64,000 nt of DNA from Oxyruncus cristatus (GCA_013399855.1 VXAY01002919.1:1419581-1483580); one strand, 5' to 3'; counted from the first letter of the stretch, positions 20,701-33,452 are shown. Numbers and translations: made by a program. Notes: generated by a model from the letters alone, not told the origin.

Positions 20701-23700
20701 GAGTGAATCACTGAACTCAGAAGCAAGGAGATGAACACCAGCTCCCAGTCATTAACACAAAATAGTTTCTATTCCAGTGTAAACTGCCTGAGGCCTTATT
20801 AACATAAAAGAAAAAGCCAGAAAGCTGTTTCCTGTTTTCTAACAGTAAACAGAACTTCAGTTTTAACGTATGGAAAATCCCCTTTAAAGAGTAGGGGGCA
20901 GGGAACAAAGTGCTCTAACACAGCACTGGAGACCCATTTAAATATTGAATTGTTTCCAGTCGGGGTGTGCTATTTCAGAAGATGAACCTGTGGTTCCTGC
21001 AATCCCTTCCACACAGCAATAAGGACTCAGAGTCTAACTCTTGGTATTATGCAACCCTCTGACAGCATCTGGGGTTTTTTTGGATGATATAAACACAATC
21101 ATAACTACAGGAAAAGGAGCACAATAAGGACTGAGACTTAAGGAGAACACTGAGATTTATGCAGTGGACAGGAAGCTACTTTCAGACAAAAAAAGAAAGG
21201 TGTTTTTTTTTTCCTCCAAAGAGATTTTAAAAAGAGGAAGCAAACTGAAGCACTGGGAAAGGGTATTTTGAACACAGTAAACTTGTTCACTTTATACAAA
21301 TATAATTGCTGAATAAATAATTGTTGAAATTGAAGTCATATTACCATTTTAAACGGACATCAAAAGGCAGGACCAGGCTCACAGGGAGAGATGATTGTCC
21401 TTATTAAAATGCCCAGCACTCCAATACACAACAAAAAAAGTAAACTACAGGAGAAAAACAAGAGCAGTGAGGGACACAAATCAGGGAGGGCAAGCCACGA
21501 TAGGCTGGAAGCATCAGTTAGAGGTGACCTAACAACTGCTCTGGGAGCAGCAAATACATCCCAGGAGTTAAAATTCCACCCTAGCACACGGAGAGGTGCT
21601 GGCTCCAGGTGGGGTGTGAAGAGACATCCACAGAGAAGGCAGCAAAGGAAGAAGGAGTAAAGATTTAGGGAGGGAGGAAAGCAAAGGGGCACAAATGGTC
21701 TCTGGAAGCCCCAGCTCAGCAGCTCCAGCTTGACCCAGAGAGAAGCAGGGCCAGGGCCAAGCAACAGGGAGGGAGAGGAAAACTATTTTAAGCTTTGTCA
21801 TCTGCAGGCATGGATTCCCTCTGCTAAATGCCAGATGCAAAATGCTTGTCTCTGAGCGTGCAGGAATATCAATTATTGCAGACTGTATTACCATAAAATT
21901 ACAAGCTTACAAATGGAGGTGCTTCTTCCCTGCAAGGTCTTGTCCCCTCCTGTTACGCAGCAAAGGATTTGCCTCAAACACCCAGAGTTCAGAAGCACTT
22001 AAATCTGAAGCAGGAGTTGAATTAGCCCATGAAGGGAAATGCATTTTTGCTACTACGTGGGAAGTAAATAGGGAGATAAAATTCTGATTTTTAACCCCTG
22101 ACACTCATGGGTTTAATGTAACTGCTGGGGAAAAACCTCCGCCATGATTTAGGATCGTGTAATCCCCTAATAAAGTTCAGAGGTTTGAACTCCACCTTTC
22201 CCCAACATATACCTGCACTCCACATAAAACTATCACTCCTCCAAAGAAATTTGGCAGCTGAGGCAGGATATAAATGTCCACAGCACTTAGGGAACAGAGA
22301 GAGCTGTCAGACCACAGTCAGACAATTCCTTCCCCCAGCCCTGGGTGTTCCAACCCTCCCTCAGTGCAAATTACACCTCAATTTGCCCAACATATGCAAG
22401 TTAAACTAAACGCTCTCAGAGCTCCAACCTTTAATTCTGTCGTGAAAGGTGGTTTTTTTTTTTTCTTCAGGGCAGCACTTAAATGTATCAAAACGTGAGT
22501 AAACAGATTAGCAAGGTTTCCTTTAATTAGTCACACACAATCAAACCTCTTCAGCCAGGAAGGCTGCGTAAACCCACAGTTACTATCAGCAAACAAGGAG
22601 AAAAACACAGCAAAGCCCACAATTTCTCCAGCTCTATATTCCAAATAAGTGGACAAAAAGCAAAGCTGGGAGTTCTCTGCTGCTGAACCTCTGCCCAGCC
22701 ACCAGATTAAGCAGTTACACGACTTTTCCTTCCACGTACGGAAAGGGCAGCGCGGGCTCCTGCCAGCAGGAAGCCAGGCCTGGGCTGCAGCATCCCTGGG
22801 AAGGAGCTGTTGGCTGTGAGGAGCAGCACAGCTGGAGATCTGCGACATCTCCCACTGCTGCAGGCACTGGCCAGTCTTCAGGGGTTGCAATTTTCACGCT
22901 CGGGAGGCAGCAAGAGCCAGTTCTGACTTTGAGCTTTCCCTGCCCCTTTCCTCCCACCTCCGGCTTTCCTCTCCCAATCTCCAGATGAAACACTACATAT
23001 CCCTCACAGAAGAAGGGGAAAACAGCACTAACCTTTGATTAGCTCGGTATTTTATACTCCATCATTATCAGGCATAGGTTACAATTTCATTTAATTTCTG
23101 CTCAGTTATGAGTACTTGACAAATTATGTCAAAGGGTATTCTGACTGTATTAATCTCCTCACACAAGACGGAACTGCAGGTTAAATTTCAACAGAAGAGA
23201 TAATTGCTTTACACTGAAAGGGAGGCAGTAAAAAGCCTCTGGAATGGAGCTGCTGCATTCCTTCCCATCGGTCTCCCTGTGCTCCATTACACGCATTTCA
23301 CACTGAAATACTGAAGTGAGGCTTGTTTGGGTAACAAATTCTGACCACACAGAATGAGAAAACAGATCCCAGGACGGAGGAGAAACAAATCTCTTCCAAA
23401 ACAGCAGCTAAACCCTCCACCTGATCCATAGTTTTGAGAGGGTAAAGATATACCTCAGAAATGAAAATATTATTTAAATGCCGAAACAATTAACAACAAA
23501 CATAAGCAGAGGACATCCCTCTGCTCCCCTAAAAGGTGTTTGGAATCGAGCTACAGAAGCTTTTGCTGGAACACCAAGCCCTGAAGCTCCCAGGCCTGCA
23601 AGCTGCCATTCCTCTTTGGAAATAGCTGGGAATTTTAAACATTACAAGCAGTGACAGGTCAGCTTGGAAGAGCCTTCAACATTCGACCCTGCCACAGCTC

Positions 23701-24557
23701 ATTGCTTCAAAAATTGACCCATTCCATCATTTATACCCCTGGGTTTTTTTTTCCACCTTACTGATCGTGCTGAGTGCCAACCAGGCCTCCTTCAAAGAGC
23801 AGGAGTAAAACACATGGACTGAATTATTTTTCAGGTTTGATATTAACACAACAAACAGGCCAGAGAGTGCCACAGACCAAACTACTTCAGCCACTCTTCC
23901 TGCACCACGAGCAACCCCTGCAAGAAGAGGCTCCAGCACCATCTCTGCCTTGTCCACCACCTCGTCACCACCACATCACCTGCACTGATGGGGGTTAAAC
24001 CTGACTTTTTTTGGAGCAGTTTTAGCCGGTTTCTGCCTCACTGGAAGGCTACACTAATGCTTGTGCCAGCAAAGGGAAAGAATAAGTAGCTGAGCACACG
24101 GGGCTGCTGCTCTCAGCAGTGCCAGCTTATGGTGGCTTAGTCAATACAAAGCCACGGGTGCTTTTCACTTGGAGTGACGTTATTCTCACTAAAAGACTAA
24201 TCTGTGATCCCTCCCAGCGAGCAGAGTTCCTGCTTTAAGCGGCCCTTCCTTGCTAAAGGAGAACAAAACCAAGGAAGGAATTCTGAGAGACCTTCTGCCC
24301 AGCAGAAACAAGTGGTTCTTTTATGGGGGAGGCTGGAAACGCACAGGTAACGCTGCATTTCCAAGGCTGAAATGCTCCTTGCAGCCAGCTTCCCATAATG
24401 AATTCCAAGACACAGGTGACAATACAGCATTTATTATGTAATCCTGCTGATGTTAACGCGGGATTCTGAGCCAGTGATTAAGTCTTTGCCGCCGAATTTC
24501 AACTTAGAGCAGAACTGGATGTCATTTTTGTCTCTTATCCCGCTACTTACAACATAC

Positions 24558-24665
24558 CTTTAAGGCCTCTATGACAAGATCTCTTGCTTCTAGTTCTCCC
24601 TCCAGAATGCTAAAGAGCGTCAGTAGTTCTGGTTTGCTGAGTTTTTCCAGATTCATCCTGAAAAC
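24558..24665 (-). CDS. CTTNBP2NL: CTTNBP2NL start-codon exon (residues 1-33)
   Basis: The minus strand reads a long pyrimidine tract ending in ttttttcag, then 9 untranslated bases, then ATG at 24656-24654. The open frame starts MNLEKLSKPELLTLFSILEG and continues to ...DLVIEALK, where it meets a GTATGT donor (24557-24552). The start is chosen because it matches the N-terminus conserved in CTTNBP2/CTTNBP2NL proteins and because a strong acceptor lies just upstream. These residues open the CortBP2 domain, a helical N-terminal region shared with CTTNBP2. The exon ends on a complete codon (phase 0), matching the next exon. A second AG at 24659-24658 could shorten the untranslated part to one or two bases without changing the protein. 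The exon is too short to appear in a simple long-ORF search. Confidence 0.95.
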
Positions 24666-27600
24666 CTGAAAAAAAGAAAAAAAACCCAACCAAAAACGGA
24701 ACAGAGTTTAGTTCAGGTGGTTCTTTGGACGTTAAAACCAGTACTCTAAGCCACGACATATAATCTCCATTTAACTTCAGCTGCCAGATTTTGGATTGCA
24801 AATTGCCCCTGAGGGGAGGGGGAAGGGAACAATATACAAGGGGATGGTTTTCTCTCCAGCTTCCAAGGCCAGTTGTAGGAGATGCATTGTCACCTTTTCC
24901 CAGGGGACACGAACATATCCGCACCCAGATGGTGAGGGCAGAGTGGGCAGGATAATATTCGCCAAGAAGTAGCCAAAGTTAACAGGAAAGGGGGCTGGGG
25001 GGGAAAACCTGGACATTTCAAAGCTGTAAGTGACACATCTGGACCACGCAGCTGCAAACACCCTCGAGGAGCTGTGATGAACGGAGGCCAAACTGGGCCA
25101 CCCACACAAGCTCCACGGGGAAGGGAATACTGCAGTGCTGAGATACGTTTCCCAGGAATGCCATTATCCATTCCTAATGGAACGGGCCCAGACCACTTTA
25201 CAACAAAATCAATGCCACAGAAAATACACGTTTAATTACCGTTCTTTCCAGCTCTTTCAGTATCACCATCATTTATTAAATACAATTTTACTGCCCGCGT
25301 AAGAACAGAGATCCATCATCTGAACTGCACTTAAAGAAGCTTTTTATTCCCTTGCATCTTTGCGGCTACACTTAACGCTGCCCAGTAATAAGCCTTTTCA
25401 TTATATTATTTTGTTAAAAATGGAAATAATTTCAGAGTAAATCCTTGTCTGCAATGCAAATATACCCATTGAGACAGTCTTGTGCTCTGTACAACCATCA
25501 GATGCACTTCTCTGAGCCCAAGTTTCACCAGACTTCATGTCAATCAGAAAATGCTACAGCACAAAGAAGCTCCTCAGAGATATCAAACTCCAGTGGCAAG
25601 CGATAAAGGGTTAAACTGGCCTTTACTGGAGAAGCTTATCCAGCTAAAACATTCAACTGAAGCCTAATTTGTCTGAAGTCACTGCTCCTTTACAATTGAT
25701 TTGCATAACTGTGCCTTGGAGAGTTATCCACAAAAGCAAGTTCTGTCTTGTTTGTGCCAGAGCAGTTTTCCAGTCACTGGGAACAGAAAGTTCTGCTCAG
25801 AGAGGAGCAAGTAGCTTCACACAGCAAGAGAAACCAGAAGTGTGCTCCCTGCCCCTCTGCTAAGCAGGGAAGGCTCTCATCACACACTCACGTTCTTGCT
25901 TCATGCACTGTTTGACGTGAAATCCCGTAAAGCAGCAACATTTCTTGCTCTCAGACTCTTCTGGCTCATCCTCCCACTGCCATGGGCTGCTCAGGAAACA
26001 CCAGGGGAAGTGACCACGACCGGCTGTTCCAAACCCCATCTAAGTGGACACCACGGATCTGTCAGCACTGCACCCACATATTCAAGGGGAAAACCCACGA
26101 GTGGAGTGTTTGGAAGAGCTGCTCAATCTGTCATCACGTTAAAAAAGCTCGATCAAGAGCTGGACACAAAGGTGGAACTCGGGAAACTCGCTATATTGAC
26201 TCAAATCACACTTTGGTGGGCCAGGATAGTGCTGGTCACTCTTCAGCAGGAGTTACACCCTCTGAGCAGTCAACACACCTCGACAGAGTGGGCCAGGATG
26301 GGAACCTGACCCGGGAATGGCTGGATTAGTTCTGTCACCATGGCTCAGGAGACCACAGGGAAAGAGTGTGACTTAAAACCTGTTTATCTTAAGTAGGGAG
26401 AGAATGCACTAGAAGCAGCAAATTAATACTAAAATGTAAATAAGCAGCCATACAGGCTGAGGAGAGGGGGGTTGTTTTTCACCTTAATATTTACTATGCT
26501 TGTGTTGGTGCTTAAGTCTGAGCTGCACCACTTCCCTGGGCAGCTTTTAAAACGTGGAATATCCAAACATCTGCTCAGGAGAATGCACAGAACCACCTCA
26601 GTCCTCGCTCAGACTAAATTCACAGGTGCTAATAAACAACTGAATCAGTACTGAGGGGAAATAACTTTTTCTGCCAGATACTCAACCAAGTTATAATGGT
26701 TTTCTGGCACTAGAAACCAGAACTAAAAAGGAGAAGTTTCCTTTGAGATCTCGGAACAAAGTGTATCATCTGATTCTGTTACCCCGGGACAGTAGGTGTG
26801 GAACACGGGCTTCCAACGTGACTGTATCCAGGCTTTTCCCTTAAAAAGGGATGACATGGAAATGTGCAGCTGCATCTCTCCATGAGCTAGCAAACAGCTC
26901 ACTCTTACAGCAGGGGCAGCTACCAGCTGCAGTTTGGCATTTAAAAGCCATTAGTCCGGGCAGTGATGATTTCTATTCTATATCCTAAATACTCCCATTG
27001 TGACTTGTACTTCCCAGTGTTATAGGAATAAGCCCTGCTATTCTTACCACACCTCTGTAGTCTTTAATCAGCTTAATAACATAAACAAGCCCTGGCCTAA
27101 AATATACAGGTAAAAATACTTACAGAAATAAAGAGCAGGAGCCAGTTTGCAACAGCAATCATTTATACAACAACAAGAGGGAACACTGAAGGTATAGAAG
27201 TGGTGCAGCCTCAGCTTCCTTGTGTGCAACCTGCTGCTTTTAGACCTCTAACTACTCTGTTTGCATCAGTTACCCCACCCTGAGGGGACAGACTGGGAAC
27301 AGAGGCTACAAATAAGGGCACTGCCCCCCAAAAAGCATTAAAATGCACCTGTATTCTGCAGGGATCTACAGGGAGCTTCTAGAACCCACCTGGCTAAGCT
27401 GAATGGATCCTGTTATGCTGAATGGATCCCAACCCCAAGCATTCCTTTTTAGGGCCACTCAACACTAGGGAGCTGAAAACTGGAGGAAGTTCTAGTCATT
27501 CTAGGCTATTATTTTACAAGAACAAGAAGCATCTCTGGATCAAAGCCCTAATAAGCACATATTTGAGCTCCTCCTCCCCCGTCCAAACCTAAATCCGAAT

Positions 27601-29453
27601 CCACTCCCAGCCCTTCAGCATCACAGGCTCCTGAGCTGACCATTCCAAGGCTGCTTTCAGGCTGCACATCCCTGTGCCTTTCCCTCTTCCCACTTTTTAA
27701 TGGAAGATCACACCAACCCTGTTCAACCAGCCAGTTCTCCCCCTTGCAAACAGCCCCCTCCTGCCAGAGGGATCTGGATGCCTCAGCTGGGGAACCTGAC
27801 CCTCTGTTTCCAAACCTTTAAGCAGGAGATAGAGTTTCCCAGCACCAGAAACAAGATCTAGCAATTCCCAGGGCACACTACCCTTTTCCATGCAGGGGAA
27901 CAGGCCGAGTGGAATCACAGAGCAAACCACAAGGACCTCATTATTTAGTCTGATGGTATAAATATTTTCCCCGAGCCTGAGATATAGCACCATTTTTGGA
28001 CAATAAGCCCGAGTTTAGAGCATAAACAAAGATAATTACTTATTGCTTGCCTAAAGGTGAGCTTCCTTTCAGCTGTGGACCATTAGAGCCTCCCCAGAAG
28101 ACCGTGAGTGGAGATAAAACTCTTCTAAGAAAGTCACTTCCCAGTATTTAACTGGAAATAACTATCAAGAGCAGTTTAAATGCAGTTTAAACCACGCAGG
28201 CCAACAAACCAGGGGGAGTTATCTTTGGCATGTGCCACTTGAGGAACAAAACAGATAAGCTTCCAGAGCGTGGCAGCTCCCCCTCGCCCTGAATCACGGC
28301 GAGGTGATTATGAAACCAGTCCAGGTTCCATTTCACTCCTCTCACACACATATGAGCACGAACCCAGTGAAAGAATGTTTGCCAGCCCAAGGGAACTTCA
28401 CCCACCCACTTTCAGCAAAGGTTGGAGGCAGAGGGCAGCAATCAAAGATCAGCCCGAGGCACAGAGAGGGCAGTTTGTCAGGTGGAAGCTTCAAGATCCC
28501 CTGCAAGCCCTTGGCTCAAAACACTTCCACTGCTTAAAATAATATTATGAAGAACAAAGCTTGTTGTTCCTTTTTCCTCGGAAATTGGGTATTTCCAAAG
28601 CTGGGCCAATGCAACAATGCCTCTATGCCCATAACCCTGAATCAGCTTCATTTTCTCTTGCCTGTCCCCGAAGAGGAGCTGATATTTTCCAGGAGCCAGC
28701 ACGGGCAGTCATGTAATCGCATTCCCAGGAGAACCTAAATGACCAGTTTGGGAACTCCTGATAGACAAGTTCCCCGAACTGCTGCTGCATATGTAGCGTG
28801 ATGTTCGAGTCATTACGATAATTACACGATATGTTTACGTAATAGGAAAAAAAAGGCAAGATACACCTTATAATTGTGCATCCATGGTGCTACCTGGCGC
28901 TGCACCACAACTGTGGAGAATCAGGTTAAAATAAGAAGGGTCTATGCCTCTGCCTCATAGGAGAAAGGACATCTACCCCTCAAAAGATATCCTCACGCCG
29001 TTATTTTTTGAAGTACTACTGGGAAAAGGAGCAAATCAGCAAAATTTTGAGCGTGTGCTTTGTGTGAGTCCTTGAACAGCCCCTGTGCAGCTCCTTGAAA
29101 GAGAATCAAAACCATCGCTGACCTTCAGCCCCCCCAGCCCGGGGGGAGCCTCTCCCCCTCCTGCCACACGATCGCTGGTGACCCCGGCACAGGGACGGGA
29201 CGGGGGTCACCCCGGGACACGGGGCAGCTCCAGCGGCACATCCCGGGCACCGGCACCCCGGGAAGGGGCGGCTCGGTGCCTCCCGAGCTGCACAACCGGG
29301 ACGGTGCAAACGAAACAAAGGGAAACGCCGCCCGCAGCTGGAGCCCGCGCCCGCCGCCGCCCGGAGCCCCCCGAGCTCCCCCGGCACCGGGGGCGGCACC
29401 GCGGGTCCCGCGGGGGGACAACAACACACCCCGCCGCGCCGGGCCCGGCCCAC
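24666..29453 (-). other. CTTNBP2NL intron 1
   Basis: About 4.8 kb of non-coding, moderately AT-rich sequence between the CpG island and the start-codon exon. I see no CR1 copy and no credible coding exon. A pyrimidine tract (on the gene strand) precedes the acceptor at 24,666. The right border depends on the uncertain exon 1 donor. Confidence 0.6.
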
Positions 29454-29482
29454 CTCCCGGTAACGCCCCCCGCTCTGCCCGC
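29454..29482 (-). other. CTTNBP2NL: Candidate 3' end of CTTNBP2NL non-coding exon 1
   Basis: On the minus strand, sequence leaving the gap reads cgttaccgggag followed by gtgggc, an acceptable donor (donor GT at 29453-29452). The rest of the exon would lie in the gap. Other GT candidates exist on this strand near 29,125 and 28,893, so the exact donor is not settled. Confidence 0.3.
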
Positions 29483-29977
29483 NNNNNNNNNNNNNNNNNN
29501 NNNNNNNNNNNNNNNNNNNNNNNNNNNNNNNNNNNNNNNNNNNNNNNNNNNNNNNNNNNNNNNNNNNNNNNNNNNNNNNNNNNNNNNNNNNNNNNNNNNN
29601 NNNNNNNNNNNNNNNNNNNNNNNNNNNNNNNNNNNNNNNNNNNNNNNNNNNNNNNNNNNNNNNNNNNNNNNNNNNNNNNNNNNNNNNNNNNNNNNNNNNN
29701 NNNNNNNNNNNNNNNNNNNNNNNNNNNNNNNNNNNNNNNNNNNNNNNNNNNNNNNNNNNNNNNNNNNNNNNNNNNNNNNNNNNNNNNNNNNNNNNNNNNN
29801 NNNNNNNNNNNNNNNNNNNNNNNNNNNNNNNNNNNNNNNNNNNNNNNNNNNNNNNNNNNNNNNNNNNNNNNNNNNNNNNNNNNNNNNNNNNNNNNNNNNN
29901 NNNNNNNNNNNNNNNNNNNNNNNNNNNNNNNNNNNNNNNNNNNNNNNNNNNNNNNNNNNNNNNNNNNNNNNNNNNNN
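29483..29977. other. Assembly gap (495 N)
   Basis: A continuous run of unknown bases inside the CpG island. All reading frames drawn across it are meaningless. Confidence 1.
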
Positions 29978-30149
29978 GGAGCCGGGGGCACCGCCCGAGC
30001 CAACGCCCCCGCGCTGAGGCGGCGGCCCGGGCGGGGACTCGAGAGCGGCGCCCGGGCGGCGGGAGGGGGGGGTGTAAAAACACGTCGAAAGGAGCTCCGC
30101 AGGGCCCCTGGCTGGGACAGTGGCGGTGCCTTGAGGTGGAGGGGGCTCG

Positions 30150-30625
30150 GGACAGGAGCGTGCCTCTCTTGGAGCCCATGGCACACCAGAGCCTCTCGCA
30201 GCCCGTCGTGGTGCCCATGCAAGGGCGGTGCGTCTCAGAGTCCCTCGTGGTGCCTATGGCAGACCAGTGTCCCCTCGGAGCCCCTCCCAGTGCCCTTGGC
30301 AAACCAGAGCCCTTCACGGTGCCCATGGCAGACCAGTGTCCCCTCACAGCCCTTCACGGTAGCCATGGCAAAGCAGCGCCTGTCACAATGCCCAGGGCAG
30401 ACCAGAGCCCCTCATGCTGCCCAGTCCCACTCCCCTCACAGCAGTTCTCATGGTGCCCAGGGCAGTCTCATTCCCCTCACACCTCCTGGTCCCATTCCCC
30501 TCATGGTGTTTCTGAGCCCTGTTCCCCTCATGGTTCCCGGGACAGTCCCGCTCCTCTCACAGCAGCTCTGGGCCCCGCTCCCCTCACACCTCCCGGTCCT
30601 GTCCCTCATGGCAGCCCAGCCTGAA
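30150..30625. repeat. Degenerate minisatellite beside the promoter island
   Basis: Variants of ggtgcccatggcagaccag and tgtcccctcacagcccttca alternate many times over about 475 bases with irregular 30-50 base spacing. The open frames through it are low-complexity repeats, not proteins. Confidence 0.75.
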
Positions 30626-31149
30626 GTTGGCCTCCCTCTCGAGACTGATGGTTTGCCCGAGGGTGTTTATAACACTTGTGTTTTCTTTGGGAAGGACCAT
30701 TACACCACGCGCTGTTTCATGGCGTGACTCACCTGGGCACGTCCCTTGCAGCCTGTCACAACTTCCCTCTGATGAGCTTTCACAAGCGCTGAGCGACTCC
30801 TCTGCGTGGAGGTGCTGTGGAAAATCAGTGTTTAGATTTATCTACCTACTGTCAGCTGAGGAAAGAGCCCCGAATACTCTGGAAACGGTTGCTGGAAGGA
30901 ATGTTGCCCATGGATGCCTCAGCTGGAGCGGGGTCACCGACACTGTTGAGGGCAGCAGGATTTTCGCTGCCAGAGCTGCTTACCCAGCACTCTGCTAAGC
31001 CAGAACGAGAACCAACCCTTTCTGTGGAGAACGTGGCAAATCATTTCGCCCCTGACCTTCCACGAGACGTGCTCACTCGGCATCGCTGATGTGCTCACTT
31101 CTGTTGAGCTGAAGACGGTTTTTAATGGCTTGTCCCACTGCTGGGACTG
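30626..31149. other. Intergenic, nothing recognised
   Basis: Non-coding sequence between the minisatellite and the first CR1 copy. The short ORFs do not resemble known proteins. Confidence 0.5.
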
Positions 31150-31384
31150 TCTTAAACTGTGCCAAGGGATGTTTAGGTTGGACATTAGGAAGAATTTCTT
31201 CACAGAAAAGGTGATCAGATATTGGAAGGGTGGTGGTGGAGTCGCTGCCTCTGGAAGCTTTTAAGGAAAGACTGGACGTGGCACTCAGTGCTCTGGTCTA
31301 CTTGACGAGGTGGTTTTTGGTCATGGGTTGAACTCGACAATCTCAGAGGTCTTTTCCCATCTCACTGATTCTGTGATTCTGTGA
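31150..31384 (+). mobile_element. CR1 LINE 3' fragment
   Basis: Starts cttaaactgtgccaaggg and ends ttgaactcgacaatctcaga...attctgtgattctgtga, with two intact tail octamers. Confidence 0.92.
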
Positions 31385-33253
31385 ATGTCACTGCGGGGGA
31401 GCGCTGGGAACACATGGAGCTGCAGCACAAGGCCTGTGACACATGCCATGAAACCAGCAGTGTCCAAATCCACTGCAAAAAGGTGTCACATGGTGACAGG
31501 ACTTTACACAGAGACAATGACACCTCTAACCATTGCAATCTCATGTCTAGTATGTTCGGAGGACGGTTTTGTCTAGACAGGCTGTCTGAGCATTATTTCC
31601 CAGCCTTGATAAATACTGGAAGTTTTGCAGCGCCTCGGGTGTTGCAGCTTCAGAGCCCAGGGGCAGAAAAAGCACATGGGTTACCTCTCCTGAGCCGTGC
31701 CAGGCTGGAAGTGCCCTTGTGGCACTGCCACAAGCAGTTGGTATATTAAGACCTATAATTGTAATTACCCTTCTCTTACCCTGGGCTTCTCCCATCTCTC
31801 TGCTTTTCACCTGTTGTCTTTTCTTTTATCCTTGAAATATGGTTTCAGGGCAGACATCCTTTAATCATATACATGAGAAATGGTGATAGCTCTCGTCACA
31901 GGCTCCTCTTTACTTCCTAAACACCATTTTCACCCTCACTAGGACACTGAAGGGGGCTGGCTGAAGCCCCTGGAGGAGGAAGGATGGGCTGGAGAGGGTG
32001 TAAAAGGAGGGGGATGCTCCGGGAAGTCTGTCTAGAACCAGGGGAGGAGATGGCTGCTGGCAGAGGGAGATGGGCTGTCTGCAGGAGGGTTGCTCAGAAA
32101 AGGGGAAGGGGAAAGGGGCTGATGGGGTGCCACAGATTAAGGAAGTTGGACAAAAGCTGACTTAACCCACCACATCCTGCGAGCGCAGGACGTGCAGCCT
32201 GCCAGGGAGAGCTGTAAGCTGGCTGTAAACCGGCACAGCACCTCATCTTCCTGGAAAAAATGGGCTTTGGGGTAAAAGTGGGTAGGTACAAAGATCCACA
32301 TCGAGTGGCGGCGGTCAGTGGGGGATCGATGCTCGCACATCACTGCCGGGAACATCCATTCCCAGCACGGAACATTCCCAGAACACGCAGACTGTCCCCA
32401 CCACCTACACTTCTGGGCTGACTTTGGGGGTCAATCACCATTTGAAATCCAAACGGCTCCGAGCCCCGGGAATCCGGCGTGGGGAACGCGAGTGGGTGGG
32501 ATCTGCTCCCTCGTTCGCGTGGCTGCAGCTCCCCCGCGTGTCCGCAGCATTCGCCGCTCAACGGGAGCTCGGATTTTCCAAGAACTGCTGCGCTGGAGCC
32601 GTTTTTCCCAAGTCCCACAAAAATACAGCTGAAACGTTATTGAGATTTACCTCTTAAGCAGCGAGGGTGGGGTTGTGTTTCCGTGTATTTCCAGGTTGGC
32701 ACGGCCCGCCGGCGGGATCGCTGGTCGTTCCTGCTGCAAACATTCCTGACGCTGCCCGCTCCCACTCCTGGAAACACAGGAGAAAGGAGACCTTTGTGCG
32801 GAAAGAGCTTTGCGTGAGGCTGATTGACTGGAGATGAATTGAGCCTGGAAAGGTCACGGATACATGAGTTACATCAGGGAACATCTGGCACCAAAAGCTT
32901 CTCTGTTCTGGGGCTTGGGGAGGACACTTGGTGAACCCAGAGCAGCTGAAGAGCAAACATCTGAAGGGACTGCGAGTCCTAAACGTCCTAGGTGGTCTCA
33001 GGGATGGCAAATAAACAACTGCAGCCTTGAAATCCAGAAAATTAGTACAGATGAGGGAAAAAAACCATTTCATAGCTGAGCCCATACAGAAAAAAATATA
33101 TTAAAAAATAAAGAATATATTCAGATGCCCACAGGTCTTCATTTGGGGGGCCAATAAATTAGCTATACAGGAGAAGGAGGAGGCTTTCCAGGCCTGGAAG
33201 ACATTTCTTTCCAGGCTGTTTGGTCACTTTAGATTTGTGTATTTTTTTAACAC
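31385..33253. other. Intergenic, nothing recognised
   Basis: No exon, repeat family or RNA gene identified. A small CpG-richer patch lies at about 32,460-32,600. Confidence 0.5.
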
Positions 33254-33452
33254 ACGGTGGAGGCCCTGGCACAGGTTGCCCAGAGAAGCTGTGGCTGCCC
33301 CACCCCTGGAAGCGTCCAAGGTTGGACAGGGCTTGGGGCAAGCTGGGCTAGTGGAAAGTGTCCCTGCATGGGGCCATGTCCCATGGCAGGGCGTGGAACT
33401 GGAGGATCTTTAAGGTCCCCTCCAACCCAGCCATTCTATGATTCCTGTGATC
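33254..33452 (+). mobile_element. CR1 LINE 3' fragment
   Basis: Contains gaggccctggcacaggttgc, agtggaaagtgtccctgc and tail attctatgattcctgtga. Confidence 0.92.

Larger units (their letters stand above)
14045..24557 (-). other. CTTNBP2NL intron 2
   Basis: A 10.5 kb intron with consensus GT (gene strand GTATGT) and AG ends. It contains CR1 fragments at 14,545, 15,739 and 16,944, an A14 run at 17,664 and a T19 run at 17,772. The stretch from 17.2 to 24.5 kb is otherwise AT-rich and free of recognisable repeats and exons. Confidence 0.9.
7221..29482 (-). other. CTTNBP2NL: CTTNBP2NL transcription unit (gene span; 5' end approximate)
   Basis: This is the whole gene, read right to left. It has a non-coding first exon in the CpG island next to the assembly gap, then a start-codon exon at 24.6 kb, coding exons at 14.0 and 12.1 kb, and a large terminal exon holding 77% of the protein and the 3' UTR. 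All four coding exons have AG/GT borders and join in phase 0, giving 33+77+36+493 = 639 residues, the length I recall for the human protein. The family is known to bind cortactin and striatin-PP2A (STRIPAK) complexes and to localise to the actin cytoskeleton. In other vertebrates the gene sits between KCND3 and WNT2B, so KCND3 is expected to the right and WNT2B to the left. The 5' limit is uncertain because the transcription start probably lies in or beyond the gap. Gene identity is secure; the ends are inferred. Confidence 0.9.
29140..30110. promoter_or_regulatory. CpG island, CTTNBP2NL promoter region (contains gap)
   Basis: Both sides of the assembly gap are extremely GC-rich with dense CpG (cgccgccgcccggagccccc on the left, ggcggcccgggcgggg on the right). 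This is the expected TATA-less housekeeping-type promoter, about 4.8 kb upstream of the start-codon exon on the gene strand. No TATA box is visible. It could also fire rightward, but no rightward gene is recognised. Confidence 0.75.

Noticed and set aside
30136..30624. 162-residue frame with repeated PMADQCPL-type units
   Set aside because: It is the translation of a degenerate DNA minisatellite. Units vary in length out of frame and there is no start context or splice support.
29085..30727. Several 300-480-residue open frames spanning 29.1-30.7 kb on both strands
   Set aside because: They cross 495 unknown bases that cannot contain stops, and the flanks are CpG island and minisatellite.
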